Of a stretch of DNA of 32,200 bases, positions 22,001-28,957 are shown piece after piece. Position 1 is the first letter of the stretch. Each line of letters starts with the position of its first letter. The stretch comes from Gammaproteobacteria bacterium (lineage in GTDB: Bacteria > Pseudomonadota > Gammaproteobacteria > Steroidobacterales > GCA-2729495), in contig JAHDYM010000025.1 of the NCBI GenBank assembly GCA_023383705.1, forward strand, positions 1 through 32,200. Direction: 5' to 3'. The position numbers and the translations under genes were made by a program. The notes below the pieces were generated by a model. That model made no database searches, had not been told where the DNA came from, and worked only from the letters and a program-made list of their open reading frames with translations.

Positions 22001-22940
22001 GGATCCGGCCAGCGGCAAGGGACGGGCGGACCCGCGCGAGATGCCGCCCGTGCGCGCCGAAATCGCCGATTTCCGTCTTGGCGACATGAAGCTCGGTCGC
22101 CTCAAGGCCGATTTTGCCCAGCGTGGCGATGGCGTGGTGGCCGAACCCCTGAGCATGCAGGCGGAAAGCTTCAGCGTCAGTGGCAACGGCACCTGGGTGG
22201 TCGTCGATGGCAATGTCGAGCAGCAACGCAGCGAACTCCGGCTGCAGCTCGATTCCGGTGATATCGGCTCGACCCTGGCTGGCCTGGGCTACGATCCGGT
22301 CATCCAGGGCGAGAAGGTCGGCGTTGCCCTCGATCTGTTCTGGCCGGGCGGTCCCAGCGGCGACTTTCTCACCATTGCCGGAGGACGGGTCGTGATCAGC
22401 ATGGAAAACGGGCAGGTCCTGCCGGTCGATCCGGGCGGCGGTGGCCGCCTGCTCGGTTTGCTGAGCGTGGCGACGCTGCCGCGGCGCCTCGGCCTCGACT
22501 TCTCGGATGTCACCGACAAGGGACTGGCCTTCGACAAGGTCAACGGCGAGTTCCGCTTTGACAACGGTACGGCCTTCACCTGCAACCTGACCCTGGATGG
22601 CCCGGCGACAGAACTCGGCATCGTCGGTGCAGTCAGCTTCCCCGATCGCAGCTACAACCAGGTTGCTGTCGTGCGTCCGCACGTCACCGACGTGCTGGCG
22701 CTGGGTGCCGTCGCCGGTGGCCCGGTGATTGGCGGTGCCGTGGTGCTGGTCTCGCAGATTTTCCGCAAGTCACTCAGCTCCTTCGGCGAGTCCTACTACC
22801 GGATTTCCGGCAACTGGGACAAACCCGATGTGCTGAAGGTCCAGCGCAACCAGGTCGACCTTAGCCCCTTCAGTGACTGCGAACGCTATTACGCGGAAAT
22901 GTTCCGTCAGATGCCGCCGGAGGGTGAGCTGGGGAGGTAG
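19017..22940 (+). CDS. yhdP: YhdP/AsmA-like intermembrane phospholipid transport protein
   Basis: A 1307-residue protein with one N-terminal membrane helix (about residues 12-36) and a very long periplasmic region. It ends in the conserved C-terminal domain of the family (PGGGGRLLGLLSVATLPRRLGLDFSDV and PVIGGAVVLVSQIFRKSLSSFGESYYRISGNWDKPD). YhdP, TamB and YdbH are AsmA-like bridges that move phospholipids to the outer membrane. The start is GTG 19017, 12 nt after rng. The 3' end overlaps the convergent M48 protease gene by 34 nt. In many relatives nitrilase and tldD follow; here they do not. Confidence 0.93.
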   Translation: MKNRSIISRWLGWLASIGAAALIVLAILVGITRLLLPMAPEYQDDIRRFANEATGFDVQFGRLSASWPLHGPEIRFLDVHIRTRDGRQPVLDAAELSVGINILQLITERRLLPGRVAVRRADVRIERQADGKVLVNAVPLEELLRRPRSPQLPRLDLELRDIGVLLHGTGRMVPDVSLVAQQLNLRLTPDSIGFDGEVEGRDELGRSFDFAGTLPAVVLPGAVRAEGAPAPDWSVSLVAGDIEMGRLLLLLANQWTPLASGRGQLEIELVMSGLVPREMNLDLELGETRIESAPEVLDTSYRQLALGARWKRSAGGWQASIDRLTTQRGSKARKAGSAQLSQVLQNDGTVRYEARAEALRLADIWPLVRSLASTGLRKGPLPEKLLGELQEFSLAAELTPGKPASWQVEAALKDLGLVMPSPGWALAGVSGKLRASEKGGTIDVDAGDGLLRLPWLFRTDLRTTRTQGIFGWRPTAAGLQLYADDLRISNAEIETRTRLAVTLPPSGSPFVDVKARVVASSAPAVVKHLPLVLFGKPLVKWLDEAIITGRVPKGELVWRGPLRAFPYDEGDGEFRVEFSVADGVLDYAPGWPRLENVSTTVVIDHNSLSTMENSGTIAGVPFRDAQVRVADLMHKPELQLVAADEMQVGQVLAFLRASPIARALGPTLNTVTGRGNVTTDVQLSMPIARPQDFRLTGNFETSGASLGLKGVAYRLTDLKGLVRLDNTRLSAEKLGGRFLDEPVAITLRPAGKTEPELSHIATLRGTTPAGKLAAAFSLPYAARLDGVVGWTATARVPVNKDKQPFRIDVESDLVGLVSTLGAPLKKAAGSSEALQLSVVFPERELMEISGRIKRDVSWALRFASPAGAPWLLERGTLRGGSPQASLPGAPGIEITGSFRSLRFEDWFPASGSGTEAATAAPGANVGIRQILLEVERFSIFGQLFRDASIKAAHAGKLWAIGVRALNAEGSVSVPDVLSADAPLRLDMQRLWLQETDPASGKGRADPREMPPVRAEIADFRLGDMKLGRLKADFAQRGDGVVAEPLSMQAESFSVSGNGTWVVVDGNVEQQRSELRLQLDSGDIGSTLAGLGYDPVIQGEKVGVALDLFWPGGPSGDFLTIAGGRVVISMENGQVLPVDPGGGGRLLGLLSVATLPRRLGLDFSDVTDKGLAFDKVNGEFRFDNGTAFTCNLTLDGPATELGIVGAVSFPDRSYNQVAVVRPHVTDVLALGAVAGGPVIGGAVVLVSQIFRKSLSSFGESYYRISGNWDKPDVLKVQRNQVDLSPFSDCERYYAEMFRQMPPEGELGR

Positions 22941-24868
22941 TCCGCGTCCTGCTCCAGCAGCGGTGGCAGCGGACAGTGCAGTACGGCGCAGATGGCGCGC
23001 AGCAGTTCGGCTTCCGTGCGCATGAGCTGCCCGTCATGCGCGACCGTCATCCCCAGGGCTTCGACAAGGCGTGCTTTCTCCTCCGGTGCCAGCCCGTCGA
23101 GACAGTGCAGGGCGCGGTCCAGCGCGCCGCTCCAGCCCGGCACCGGACTGTATGCCGGCGCCTGTGCCAGTCCCAGCCGTGTCATGCCGGCGTTACAGGC
23201 CTGCTCCGCCACCCCCGCTTTCTCATGACCCTGTGCAGCGAGGGTGGAGAACACGATCTGCAGTTCCGCCACGGTGCTGGCAAGCGTGACCGGCCGGGCT
23301 CGCCGGGTGGGGGCGAGCGACTCGCTGATGTAGCTGCGGGCGAGGGTGCACAGCGCGTACTCGAACACGCTGGTCACGCCGTCGGTGCGGCACAGCGCGT
23401 CGAGGCACTCGAGGATCTCGTGCCGGGCGGCGGCCGGCAGCTGGCGGAGTACCGGCACGATCTCGCCGAGCAGGGCCAGGTGCAGGCCGGGCGCCATGCG
23501 CAGGACCCGCTCGCCCTGTTCGCTGACATGCGCCTCGAGCCTCGCACCGAAGCTCGCGCGTATTTTCTGCAGCTGCCGGCTGCGGATGGCCGGTGCCGCA
23601 TCCAGGACCAGGGCAAAGAGCAGTGCGGTGGCGCGGCCGGGATGATCGCCGTCATCGCCGGCATATTTGTCGCTCAGCGATTCACGCAATGCGCGGGCTG
23701 CCGTCACCTCGCGGGCGCCGGGATTGCCGACCAGTCCGGGAAGTGCCGGCGGATTCAGCCGCATGGACCGGTGGGCCGGAACCGCGTGCGTATAAAAGGA
23801 CCGCGGCAGGCGATCCGTGCTGACCACTTCCACGACGCCGAGTGGCTGCGGCTTCACCTCCAGCCGCAGCCCGTCGAACTGCGCCGGATCGAAGCCCGGA
23901 TCCAGTGCGCGGATCCGCGTCAGCAGCGGCGGATGGGTGGCAAACCAGCGGGTCATGCCCGGTGCAAACAGCATGTGCGCCACTTCCTCGGCCTCGGGAT
24001 GACGGAGCCGCGAACCGCGCAGGTTGCCGATCTTCAGCAGCGCATCGCGCAGGCCGGTGGTCTCGCGCGTGAACTGCACTGCCGAGGCATCGGCGAGCAG
24101 CTCGCGCTGGCGTGATACGGCTGCCTGGATCAGGCGTCCGAAGAAAACGCCCACGTAGCCGAGCGCCATCACCAGCACGCCGGCAAGGATCAGCAGGCCG
24201 CCGCCGCCGCGCCGGCTGTCGCTCCGGCGTGGCGCATACCACGACACCGTGCGCCCGGCGATGGCGATTGCCAGCAGCCCGAACAGCAGGCCCATGATGC
24301 GTATGTTGAGCCGCATGTCGCCGTTGAGGATGTGGCTGAACTCGTGCCCGATCACGCCCTGCAGTTCGGCGCGATTCAGGTTCTGCAGCGCACCGCGGGT
24401 GACGGCAATGGCGGCATTGGCGGGCGTGTGGCCCGCGGCGAAGGCGTTGATGCCGTCTTCCTGCTCCAGGATGTAGACCGCCGGCACCGGCACGCCGGAA
24501 GCGATGGCCATCTCCTCGACGATGTGCACCAGCCGCTGCTGCAGCGGGTCGGTGGTGTCGGCCTGTACCCGCGAACCGCCCAGCGATCTCGCCACCGCGC
24601 CGCCGCCGGCCGACAGCGACATGGTCTTGTAAAGATTGGCGATGCCGATGATTGCCAGCACCACCAGCGTGGTGATCGCCGCAGCCTGCGGATGACGCGC
24701 CAGCCACAGCGTGTCCGTGACCACCGGTTGCCCGGCCTCGAGCAGCGCAAACAGGCTGAGGACGACGAAGTTGACGGCCAGCACGATGGCCAGCACGGCG
24801 GTGATGAATATCGCGATGAGCCAGCGGCTGCGCTGGCGGGCCTCGGCCTGGTGGGTCCAGAAGTCCAT
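22907..24868 (-). CDS. M48 (HtpX-like) membrane metalloprotease with long C-terminal extension
   Basis: A 653-residue inner-membrane zinc protease. The first about 330 residues resemble HtpX. Hydrophobic helices lie at about 16-43 and 65-85, the zinc motif is H175-E-F-S-H179, two further helices lie at about 189-207 and 222-245, and the third ligand is E256 in RELLADASAV. The last about 300 residues are soluble, helical and alanine-rich, and I do not recognise a domain there. LemA is encoded 29 nt upstream in the same direction; LemA plus this longer M48 type is a recurring pair. Its stop overlaps yhdP. Substrates are unknown, and quality control of membrane proteins is inferred from HtpX. 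Confidence 0.9.
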   Translation of the reverse strand: MDFWTHQAEARQRSRWLIAIFITAVLAIVLAVNFVVLSLFALLEAGQPVVTDTLWLARHPQAAAITTLVVLAIIGIANLYKTMSLSAGGGAVARSLGGSRVQADTTDPLQQRLVHIVEEMAIASGVPVPAVYILEQEDGINAFAAGHTPANAAIAVTRGALQNLNRAELQGVIGHEFSHILNGDMRLNIRIMGLLFGLLAIAIAGRTVSWYAPRRSDSRRGGGGLLILAGVLVMALGYVGVFFGRLIQAAVSRQRELLADASAVQFTRETTGLRDALLKIGNLRGSRLRHPEAEEVAHMLFAPGMTRWFATHPPLLTRIRALDPGFDPAQFDGLRLEVKPQPLGVVEVVSTDRLPRSFYTHAVPAHRSMRLNPPALPGLVGNPGAREVTAARALRESLSDKYAGDDGDHPGRATALLFALVLDAAPAIRSRQLQKIRASFGARLEAHVSEQGERVLRMAPGLHLALLGEIVPVLRQLPAAARHEILECLDALCRTDGVTSVFEYALCTLARSYISESLAPTRRARPVTLASTVAELQIVFSTLAAQGHEKAGVAEQACNAGMTRLGLAQAPAYSPVPGWSGALDRALHCLDGLAPEEKARLVEALGMTVAHDGQLMRTEAELLRAICAVLHCPLPPLLEQDADYLPSSPSGGI

Positions 24869-24897
24869 GCGCGGATCGGCAGCCCGGCTGGCGCCGT

Positions 24898-25482
24898 TCA
24901 GCGGAAGCTGAGCTTTGGCGCCTCGCGCATGGCCACGTTCTCGATCTCGAGCAGCTTCATCGCCTGGAAGTCAAAGGTGGATGCCACGAGGTTGTTGGGG
25001 AAGACTTCGCGTGCGTTGTTGTAGCCCATCACCCCGTCGTTGTAGGCCTGCCGGGCGAAAGCCACCTTGTTCTCGGTGGTGGTCAGTTCCTCGGACAACT
25101 GCATCATGGTCTGGTTGGCCTTGAGGTCCGGGTAGGCCTCGGCCAGCGCAAACAGCCGGCCAAGTGCCGTGCTGAGCTGGTTTTCGGCGCCGGCCAGTGC
25201 CGCGACGGCGGCTGCATCGGTCGGGTTGGCTGCCGCCGCCTTCAGTCCGGCCGCGGCGGCGTTGCGTGCCTGGATCACCGCTTCCAGGGTGTTTTTCTCG
25301 TGTGCCAGATAGCCTTTGGCGACCTCGACAAGGTTCGGGATCAGGTCATGCCGACGCGTCAGCTGCACATCGATCTGTGCGAAGGCATTGCGTGCAGCGT
25401 TGCGGGCGGTCACCAGCCGGTTGTAGACGGCGATCAGGTACAGCGCCAGCGCGGTGAACAGGACAATAATGAACAGACCCAT
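24898..25482 (-). CDS. lemA: LemA family protein
   Basis: A 194-residue protein with one N-terminal membrane helix (GLFIIVLFTALALYLIAVYN) and a helical LemA domain. Family marks are RNAFAQIDVQLTRRHDLIPNLVEVAKGY and AEAYPDLKANQTMMQLSEELTTTENKVAFARQAYNDGVMGYNNAREVFPNN. The function is not established; LemA proteins often pair with M48 proteases or TPM-domain proteins. GGGGAA lies about 6 nt before ATG 25482. It forms an operon with the downstream protease and probably the upstream four-helix membrane protein. Confidence 0.94.
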   Translation of the reverse strand: MGLFIIVLFTALALYLIAVYNRLVTARNAARNAFAQIDVQLTRRHDLIPNLVEVAKGYLAHEKNTLEAVIQARNAAAAGLKAAAANPTDAAAVAALAGAENQLSTALGRLFALAEAYPDLKANQTMMQLSEELTTTENKVAFARQAYNDGVMGYNNAREVFPNNLVASTFDFQAMKLLEIENVAMREAPKLSFR

Positions 25483-25525
25483 GGCTATTCCCCGTAAATG
25501 TCTGGTCCGGCACCGGCTATGAGAA

Positions 25526-25948
25526 TCAGCCGCGGCCCCAGGGCGTGAGGGCCAGCACGCCAGCCATGGCCAGCGTATAGAAAATGGCCGCCTGCAGTGG
25601 CGAGTCTTTCTTGCGGGCCCGCAGGGCGCCGATGTGTATGAGTACCGCCGCGACGATCATTATCAGCGAGTGTTCGGCGACGTAGAAGCGTACGCCCGCG
25701 TCCTTCATGGCTGCGCCCATGTCCCGGAACGCGCCGGTGGTGATGGGGCTGAGCCATGCGTAAAGCAGCACGCCGACCAGCGCCTGCGTATCGAAGGCGA
25801 TGGTGGCCAGGCGACCGGTCAGAAGCTGCTGCGGAGTCCAGCGGGCGCGCGAGAAAACCCCGGCCCAGGCCATCAGCACCGCGATGACGCCGATGATCAC
25901 GACTGCCCAGCGCAGGTAGCTGTGCAGGTTCAGCATGAAGTTATACAC
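25526..25948 (-). CDS. Four-helix membrane protein of unknown function (cytochrome b-like)
   Basis: A 140-residue protein with four hydrophobic helices. It resembles small membrane proteins, common in Bacteroidetes and loosely annotated as cytochrome B: an N-terminal LHSYLRW, then GAAMKDAGVRFYVAEHSLIMIVAAVLIHIG. Histidines in LHS, AEHS and IHIG could bind a haem or metal, but this is inference. The start is GTG 25948, supported by AAGGGGAG 7 nt upstream; the next ATG is only five codons in. It is followed 43 nt later by lemA. Its upstream region is shared with the divergent S11 peptidase gene. Confidence 0.75.
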   Translation of the reverse strand: MYNFMLNLHSYLRWAVVIIGVIAVLMAWAGVFSRARWTPQQLLTGRLATIAFDTQALVGVLLYAWLSPITTGAFRDMGAAMKDAGVRFYVAEHSLIMIVAAVLIHIGALRARKKDSPLQAAIFYTLAMAGVLALTPWGRG

Positions 25949-26085
25949 GTGCTTGCTCCCCTTTTTAATTCACTTCGTGATACGTGGCATCTGCCGCATA
26001 CAGCATAGTACAACGTCGATGCCGGGCGCTCGCTCGCGTACGGCGAGAGTGAGACGGTGTGCAGACTTCGGGCGGCCTCTTTGCG

Positions 26086-26091
26086 TATGAT
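26086..26091 (+). promoter_or_regulatory. Possible -10 box for the S11 peptidase gene
   Basis: TATGAT at 26086-26091 would place a transcription start near 26098, about 28 nt before the chosen ATG at 26126. No convincing -35 hexamer lies 16-18 nt upstream. The 177-nt divergent gap 25949-26125 holds nothing else that I can name. Confidence 0.25.
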
Positions 26092-26125
26092 GCGGCCCGG
26101 GGTGGTTTACCAGGGATGGCAGGGG

Positions 26126-26995
26126 ATGACACGAACGCTGCCCGCAGCGCGCGCGCTCACGGCGCTGCTCTCTTTGCTGCTGTTGTTCATGTTGCCTGCG
26201 GCAGTCCATGCCGCCCAGCCTTCAGCCCGATCCGGGACCATAGCCCGACCCGATGTGCGTTCGGCCACCGCCCTGGTGGTCGATGCCAATGACTCCTCGG
26301 TGATCTTCGCCCAGCGTGACGATGCCGTGCGGCCCATCGCCTCGATAACCAAGCTGATGACGGCGCTGGTGGTGCTGGATGGCGAGCAGCCCCTGGATGA
26401 AATCATCACCATCACCAATGCAGACCGGAATGGTGCGCGCGGTTCCGCTTCCCGCCTCGGCGTCGGTACCCGCCTGAGCCGTGGCGAGTTGCTGCAGCTT
26501 GCGCTGATGTCGTCCGAGAACCGTGCTGCCCAGGCACTGGGACGCAGCTATCCGGGTGGCTTGCCGGCCTTCCTGCGGGCGATGAATGACAAGGCCGCAG
26601 AGCTCGGCATGACCCGTTCCAGATTTGCCGATCCGACGGGCTTGTCGAGCGGGAACGTGGCCAGCGCCCGTGATCTCGTCAAGCTGGTGCAGGCCGCCTC
26701 GGCCCACCCGCTGATCCGCAGCTATTCGACCGGCGAGCGTCATACGGTAAAAGCCGGCAAGCAGGCGCTCGAATATCGCAACACCAATGCGCTGGTCACC
26801 AAGCCCGACTGGAGTATCGCCGTGCAGAAGACCGGCTATACGCAGGCGGCCGGCCAGTGCCTGGTGATGCACACGCGCATCGATGGCCGCTCGGTGGTGA
26901 TTGTGCTGCTCAACTCCTTCGGCAAATACACCCGCATCGCCGATGCCCGCCGCATCCGCAAGTGGATGGAGTCAGCGGGCCGTACCGCGAGCTGA
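26126..26995 (+). CDS. pbpG: D-alanyl-D-alanine endopeptidase, S11 family (PBP7/PbpG type)
   Basis: A periplasmic penicillin-binding serine peptidase that cleaves D-Ala-mDAP cross-links in peptidoglycan. The 289-residue protein has a signal peptide ending near VHAA (residues 26-30). The three active-site motifs are present: S73-I-T-K76, S130-E-N132 and K235-T-G237. The YRNTNALV stretch is also typical of PBP7. ATG 26126 is chosen because it opens directly onto the signal peptide; the frame is open from 26057. Its end overlaps the convergent NnrS-like gene by 24 nt. Confidence 0.9.
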   Translation: MTRTLPAARALTALLSLLLLFMLPAAVHAAQPSARSGTIARPDVRSATALVVDANDSSVIFAQRDDAVRPIASITKLMTALVVLDGEQPLDEIITITNADRNGARGSASRLGVGTRLSRGELLQLALMSSENRAAQALGRSYPGGLPAFLRAMNDKAAELGMTRSRFADPTGLSSGNVASARDLVKLVQAASAHPLIRSYSTGERHTVKAGKQALEYRNTNALVTKPDWSIAVQKTGYTQAAGQCLVMHTRIDGRSVVIVLLNSFGKYTRIADARRIRKWMESAGRTAS

Positions 26996-28075
26996 GTCCG
27001 ACGCACCCCGCGCCACCGACACCACGACCCCCAGCACGAACAGCGCCAGCGCGGCCGCGTTGAGCGCGCCGCCGTAACTGCGCAGTTGCGCCGCCTCCAG
27101 CAGAGTTCCCGCCACACGCAGCAGCAGCGACAGGTGCAACAGCGCCAGCGGCAGGTAAAAGAGCCGGTGGTATGGCAGGCGCACGCCGAGGATGGCCGGG
27201 AAGATGATCGGTGCGTGACCGAACACCATCGCAAAGACAAAGCCGAGCAGGATCGAGTGCAGGCCCGCGCCGTATGCCGAGCTGTCTGGCACGGTACCGC
27301 CCGCCGACAGCAGGATGAGCGCGCCGATACCCAGCCAGACGTAACCCGACAGCAGGCACACGGCGATGAAGCGCGTCAGTCCCTGCTGGTGCACCGTGCG
27401 GCGCGCAATGTCCTGCCTGAGCAGCCAGCCGGCGAGCGCGAGCAACATGGCGGGGAACAGCAGGCCGGTGCCGGGCAGGCCGCTGGTGCCGCTCACGGTG
27501 CCGAGGAGCAGCAGCGCGATGATGACGGCGAAGACCCGGCTGGCCAGCGGCGAGGGCGGCAGGAAGCGCGAGAGCTCCAGGCGTTCGCCGGCGATGGTCA
27601 GGACCAGGAATGCCATCCACAGCGGTGCGACCGCCGGAATGCCGAAACCGGCCAGCCACAAGGCATTGCCGGTTGCCCAGCTCGCTGCGCCGAGGCCCAG
27701 CGTCAGGGTGTGCAGCGCGCGCTGGCGCCGGTACACCCGTATCGATCCGGCCACCATCACCAGGCTGCCGGCGGCCAGCAGCGCCGCTCCGGTCGGCGTG
27801 CCGAAGCCGGCGAGCAGTGCGAGGCCGCCGAGTCCGGCCAGCAGCGGTGCGCCGTATGCCCAGCGCGCGCCGAGCGCCACGGCCCGTTCGAGGCTGATGA
27901 CCGTGCCAAAGAAGGCGCCGATCATCAGCGGCCCGTGGTCGAGCACGGATGCGGAATCGGGCAGCGGGAAATTCCAGCCGAGGCGCAGCAGCCCTGCGGC
28001 AGTTCCGCCAAACAGCGAGACCATGCCAAGGACCAGCAGCGGTACCCGCCACGGACGCGGCAGATCCCCGCTCAT
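26972..28075 (-). CDS. 12-helix membrane protein, NnrS-like
   Basis: A 367-residue protein with about twelve hydrophobic helices, the number seen in NnrS, a haem- and copper-binding membrane protein linked to nitric-oxide tolerance. Histidines sit in membrane segments: LDHGPLMIGAFFGTVISLERAVALG near residue 47, and LHSILLGFVFAMVFGHAPIIFPAILGVRLPYHRLF later. Similarity to NnrS is by topology and these patterns only, so the call is tentative. The start overlaps the stop of the DUF59 gene by 4 nt (ATGA), which strongly suggests co-translation. The 3' end overlaps pbpG on the other strand. Confidence 0.65.
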   Translation of the reverse strand: MSGDLPRPWRVPLLVLGMVSLFGGTAAGLLRLGWNFPLPDSASVLDHGPLMIGAFFGTVISLERAVALGARWAYGAPLLAGLGGLALLAGFGTPTGAALLAAGSLVMVAGSIRVYRRQRALHTLTLGLGAASWATGNALWLAGFGIPAVAPLWMAFLVLTIAGERLELSRFLPPSPLASRVFAVIIALLLLGTVSGTSGLPGTGLLFPAMLLALAGWLLRQDIARRTVHQQGLTRFIAVCLLSGYVWLGIGALILLSAGGTVPDSSAYGAGLHSILLGFVFAMVFGHAPIIFPAILGVRLPYHRLFYLPLALLHLSLLLRVAGTLLEAAQLRSYGGALNAAALALFVLGVVVSVARGASDSARGTAR

Positions 28076-28395
28076 CGCCAGCCGAAGTGTTCCCGGGCGC
28101 GGTCGCTCATCATGCTGGCGTCCCAGGGCGGATCCCAGACCAGGTTGACGATGACCTCAGTGCTGGCGGCAACGTCGGCCATGATGACCTCGCGTGCCTG
28201 CTCGGCAATCATCGAGCTCATCGGGCAGGCGGGCGTCGTCATGGTGATGTCGACTTCGATGCGCTCTGCTGCGATGCGAATTTCATAGACCAGGCCGAGG
28301 TCGACGATGTTCATGCCGACTTCCGGGTCGATGACCTGGGTGAGCGCGCTGCGCAGGCTATCCGGATCCGGTGGCGGTGTGCTTGGGTGTTGCAT
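28072..28395 (-). CDS. MIP18/DUF59-family metal-sulfur cluster assembly factor
   Basis: A 107-residue protein of the DUF59 (MIP18, SufT/PaaD-like) family, involved in late Fe-S cluster assembly or delivery. Family marks are VIDPEVGMNIVDLGLVYEI, the cysteine in TMTTPACPMSSMIAEQ, and VNLVWDPPWDASMMSDRAREHFGW at the end. ATG 28395 is chosen; an upstream ATG at 28431 adds twelve residues of no known similarity. Neither start has a good Shine-Dalgarno site. It is coupled to the NnrS-like gene and divergent from the ferritin-like gene, so a shared role in iron or NO stress is possible. Confidence 0.88.
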   Translation of the reverse strand: MQHPSTPPPDPDSLRSALTQVIDPEVGMNIVDLGLVYEIRIAAERIEVDITMTTPACPMSSMIAEQAREVIMADVAASTEVIVNLVWDPPWDASMMSDRAREHFGWR

Positions 28396-28476
28396 GCGGT
28401 TTTCGGCGTTTGCGAGCCGTGACGATAGCATGACCGCGTCGTTTCCGGCTGCACGCGCCGGATCCCGGGATCTGGG

Positions 28477-28482
28477 TACAAT
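28477..28482 (+). promoter_or_regulatory. Possible -10 box for the ferritin-like gene
   Basis: TACAAT at 28477-28482 lies 35 nt before the GTG at 28517, within the short divergent gap. The region 16-18 nt further upstream is GC-rich with no clear -35 box, so an activator-dependent or weak promoter is possible. Confidence 0.35.
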
Positions 28483-28516
28483 CAGGCCCTGGCTGAATCA
28501 ACCGGGAGTGGCGACA

Positions 28517-28957
28517 GTGGCAGAAAAAGGCATCGACAAGAAGAAGGTACTCGCAACGCTCGACCGGATCCTCGAGGCCGAGCTGGCCGGCGTGGTCCGC
28601 TATACCCACTACTCATTCATGATCTTCGGCTACAGCCGCATTCCGATCATCTCGTGGTTTGAATCGCAGGCCAACGAGTCCCTGGCACATGCGCGGCAGG
28701 CTGGCGAAATGATCACCCACCTGGGCGGCCAGCCTTCGCTGGCGATCGGCAAGCTGCTGGACGATCACCAGACCGACATGAGCGAGATCCTGCGCGGTTG
28801 CCTCGAGCATGAGCGCAGTGCACAGGCCCTGTACCGGAAGCTGCTCGCGCAGACCCAAGGCCGCTCGATCATGATCGAGGAATATGCGCGCACGCAGATC
28901 GCCACCGAAGAGCTGCATTCGGGCGAGATCGAGAAGATGCTGCGCCGGCCTGGCTGA
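28517..28957 (+). CDS. Ferritin-like diiron protein (bacterioferritin-type)
   Basis: A 146-residue four-helix ferritin-like protein. Likely iron ligands are E22 in AELAGVVRYTHY, E54 and H58 in NESLAHA, the glutamate of CLEHERSAQALY, and the EELHSGE group in the last helix. This pattern fits bacterioferritin/Dps-like oxidases that store iron or detoxify it. GTG 28517 is chosen with GGGAG 8 nt upstream; GTG 28508 is possible, and the frame is open to 28307 inside the divergent gene region. The stop shares one base with the next ATG (TGATG), so the two genes are coupled. No haem-binding methionine can be assigned by eye. Confidence 0.82.
   Translation: MAEKGIDKKKVLATLDRILEAELAGVVRYTHYSFMIFGYSRIPIISWFESQANESLAHARQAGEMITHLGGQPSLAIGKLLDDHQTDMSEILRGCLEHERSAQALYRKLLAQTQGRSIMIEEYARTQIATEELHSGEIEKMLRRPG

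Noticed and set aside
18018-22682. A 1554-codon open frame on the minus strand, antisense to rng and yhdP
   Set aside because: It is rich in Arg, Gln, His and Ala without any domain pattern, and mirrors the strong GC bias at third positions of rng and yhdP, both of which are recognisable proteins. Such shadow frames recur opposite many genes here.
27086-28288. A 400-codon plus-strand frame opposite the NnrS-like and DUF59 genes
   Set aside because: Composition is Gln/Arg/Glu-rich without hydrophobic or domain structure, whereas the minus-strand genes have clear helices and motifs.
28307-28516. Upstream extension of the ferritin-like gene
   Set aside because: It would cover the divergent DUF59 gene start and the TACAAT promoter element, and adds no ferritin-like sequence.
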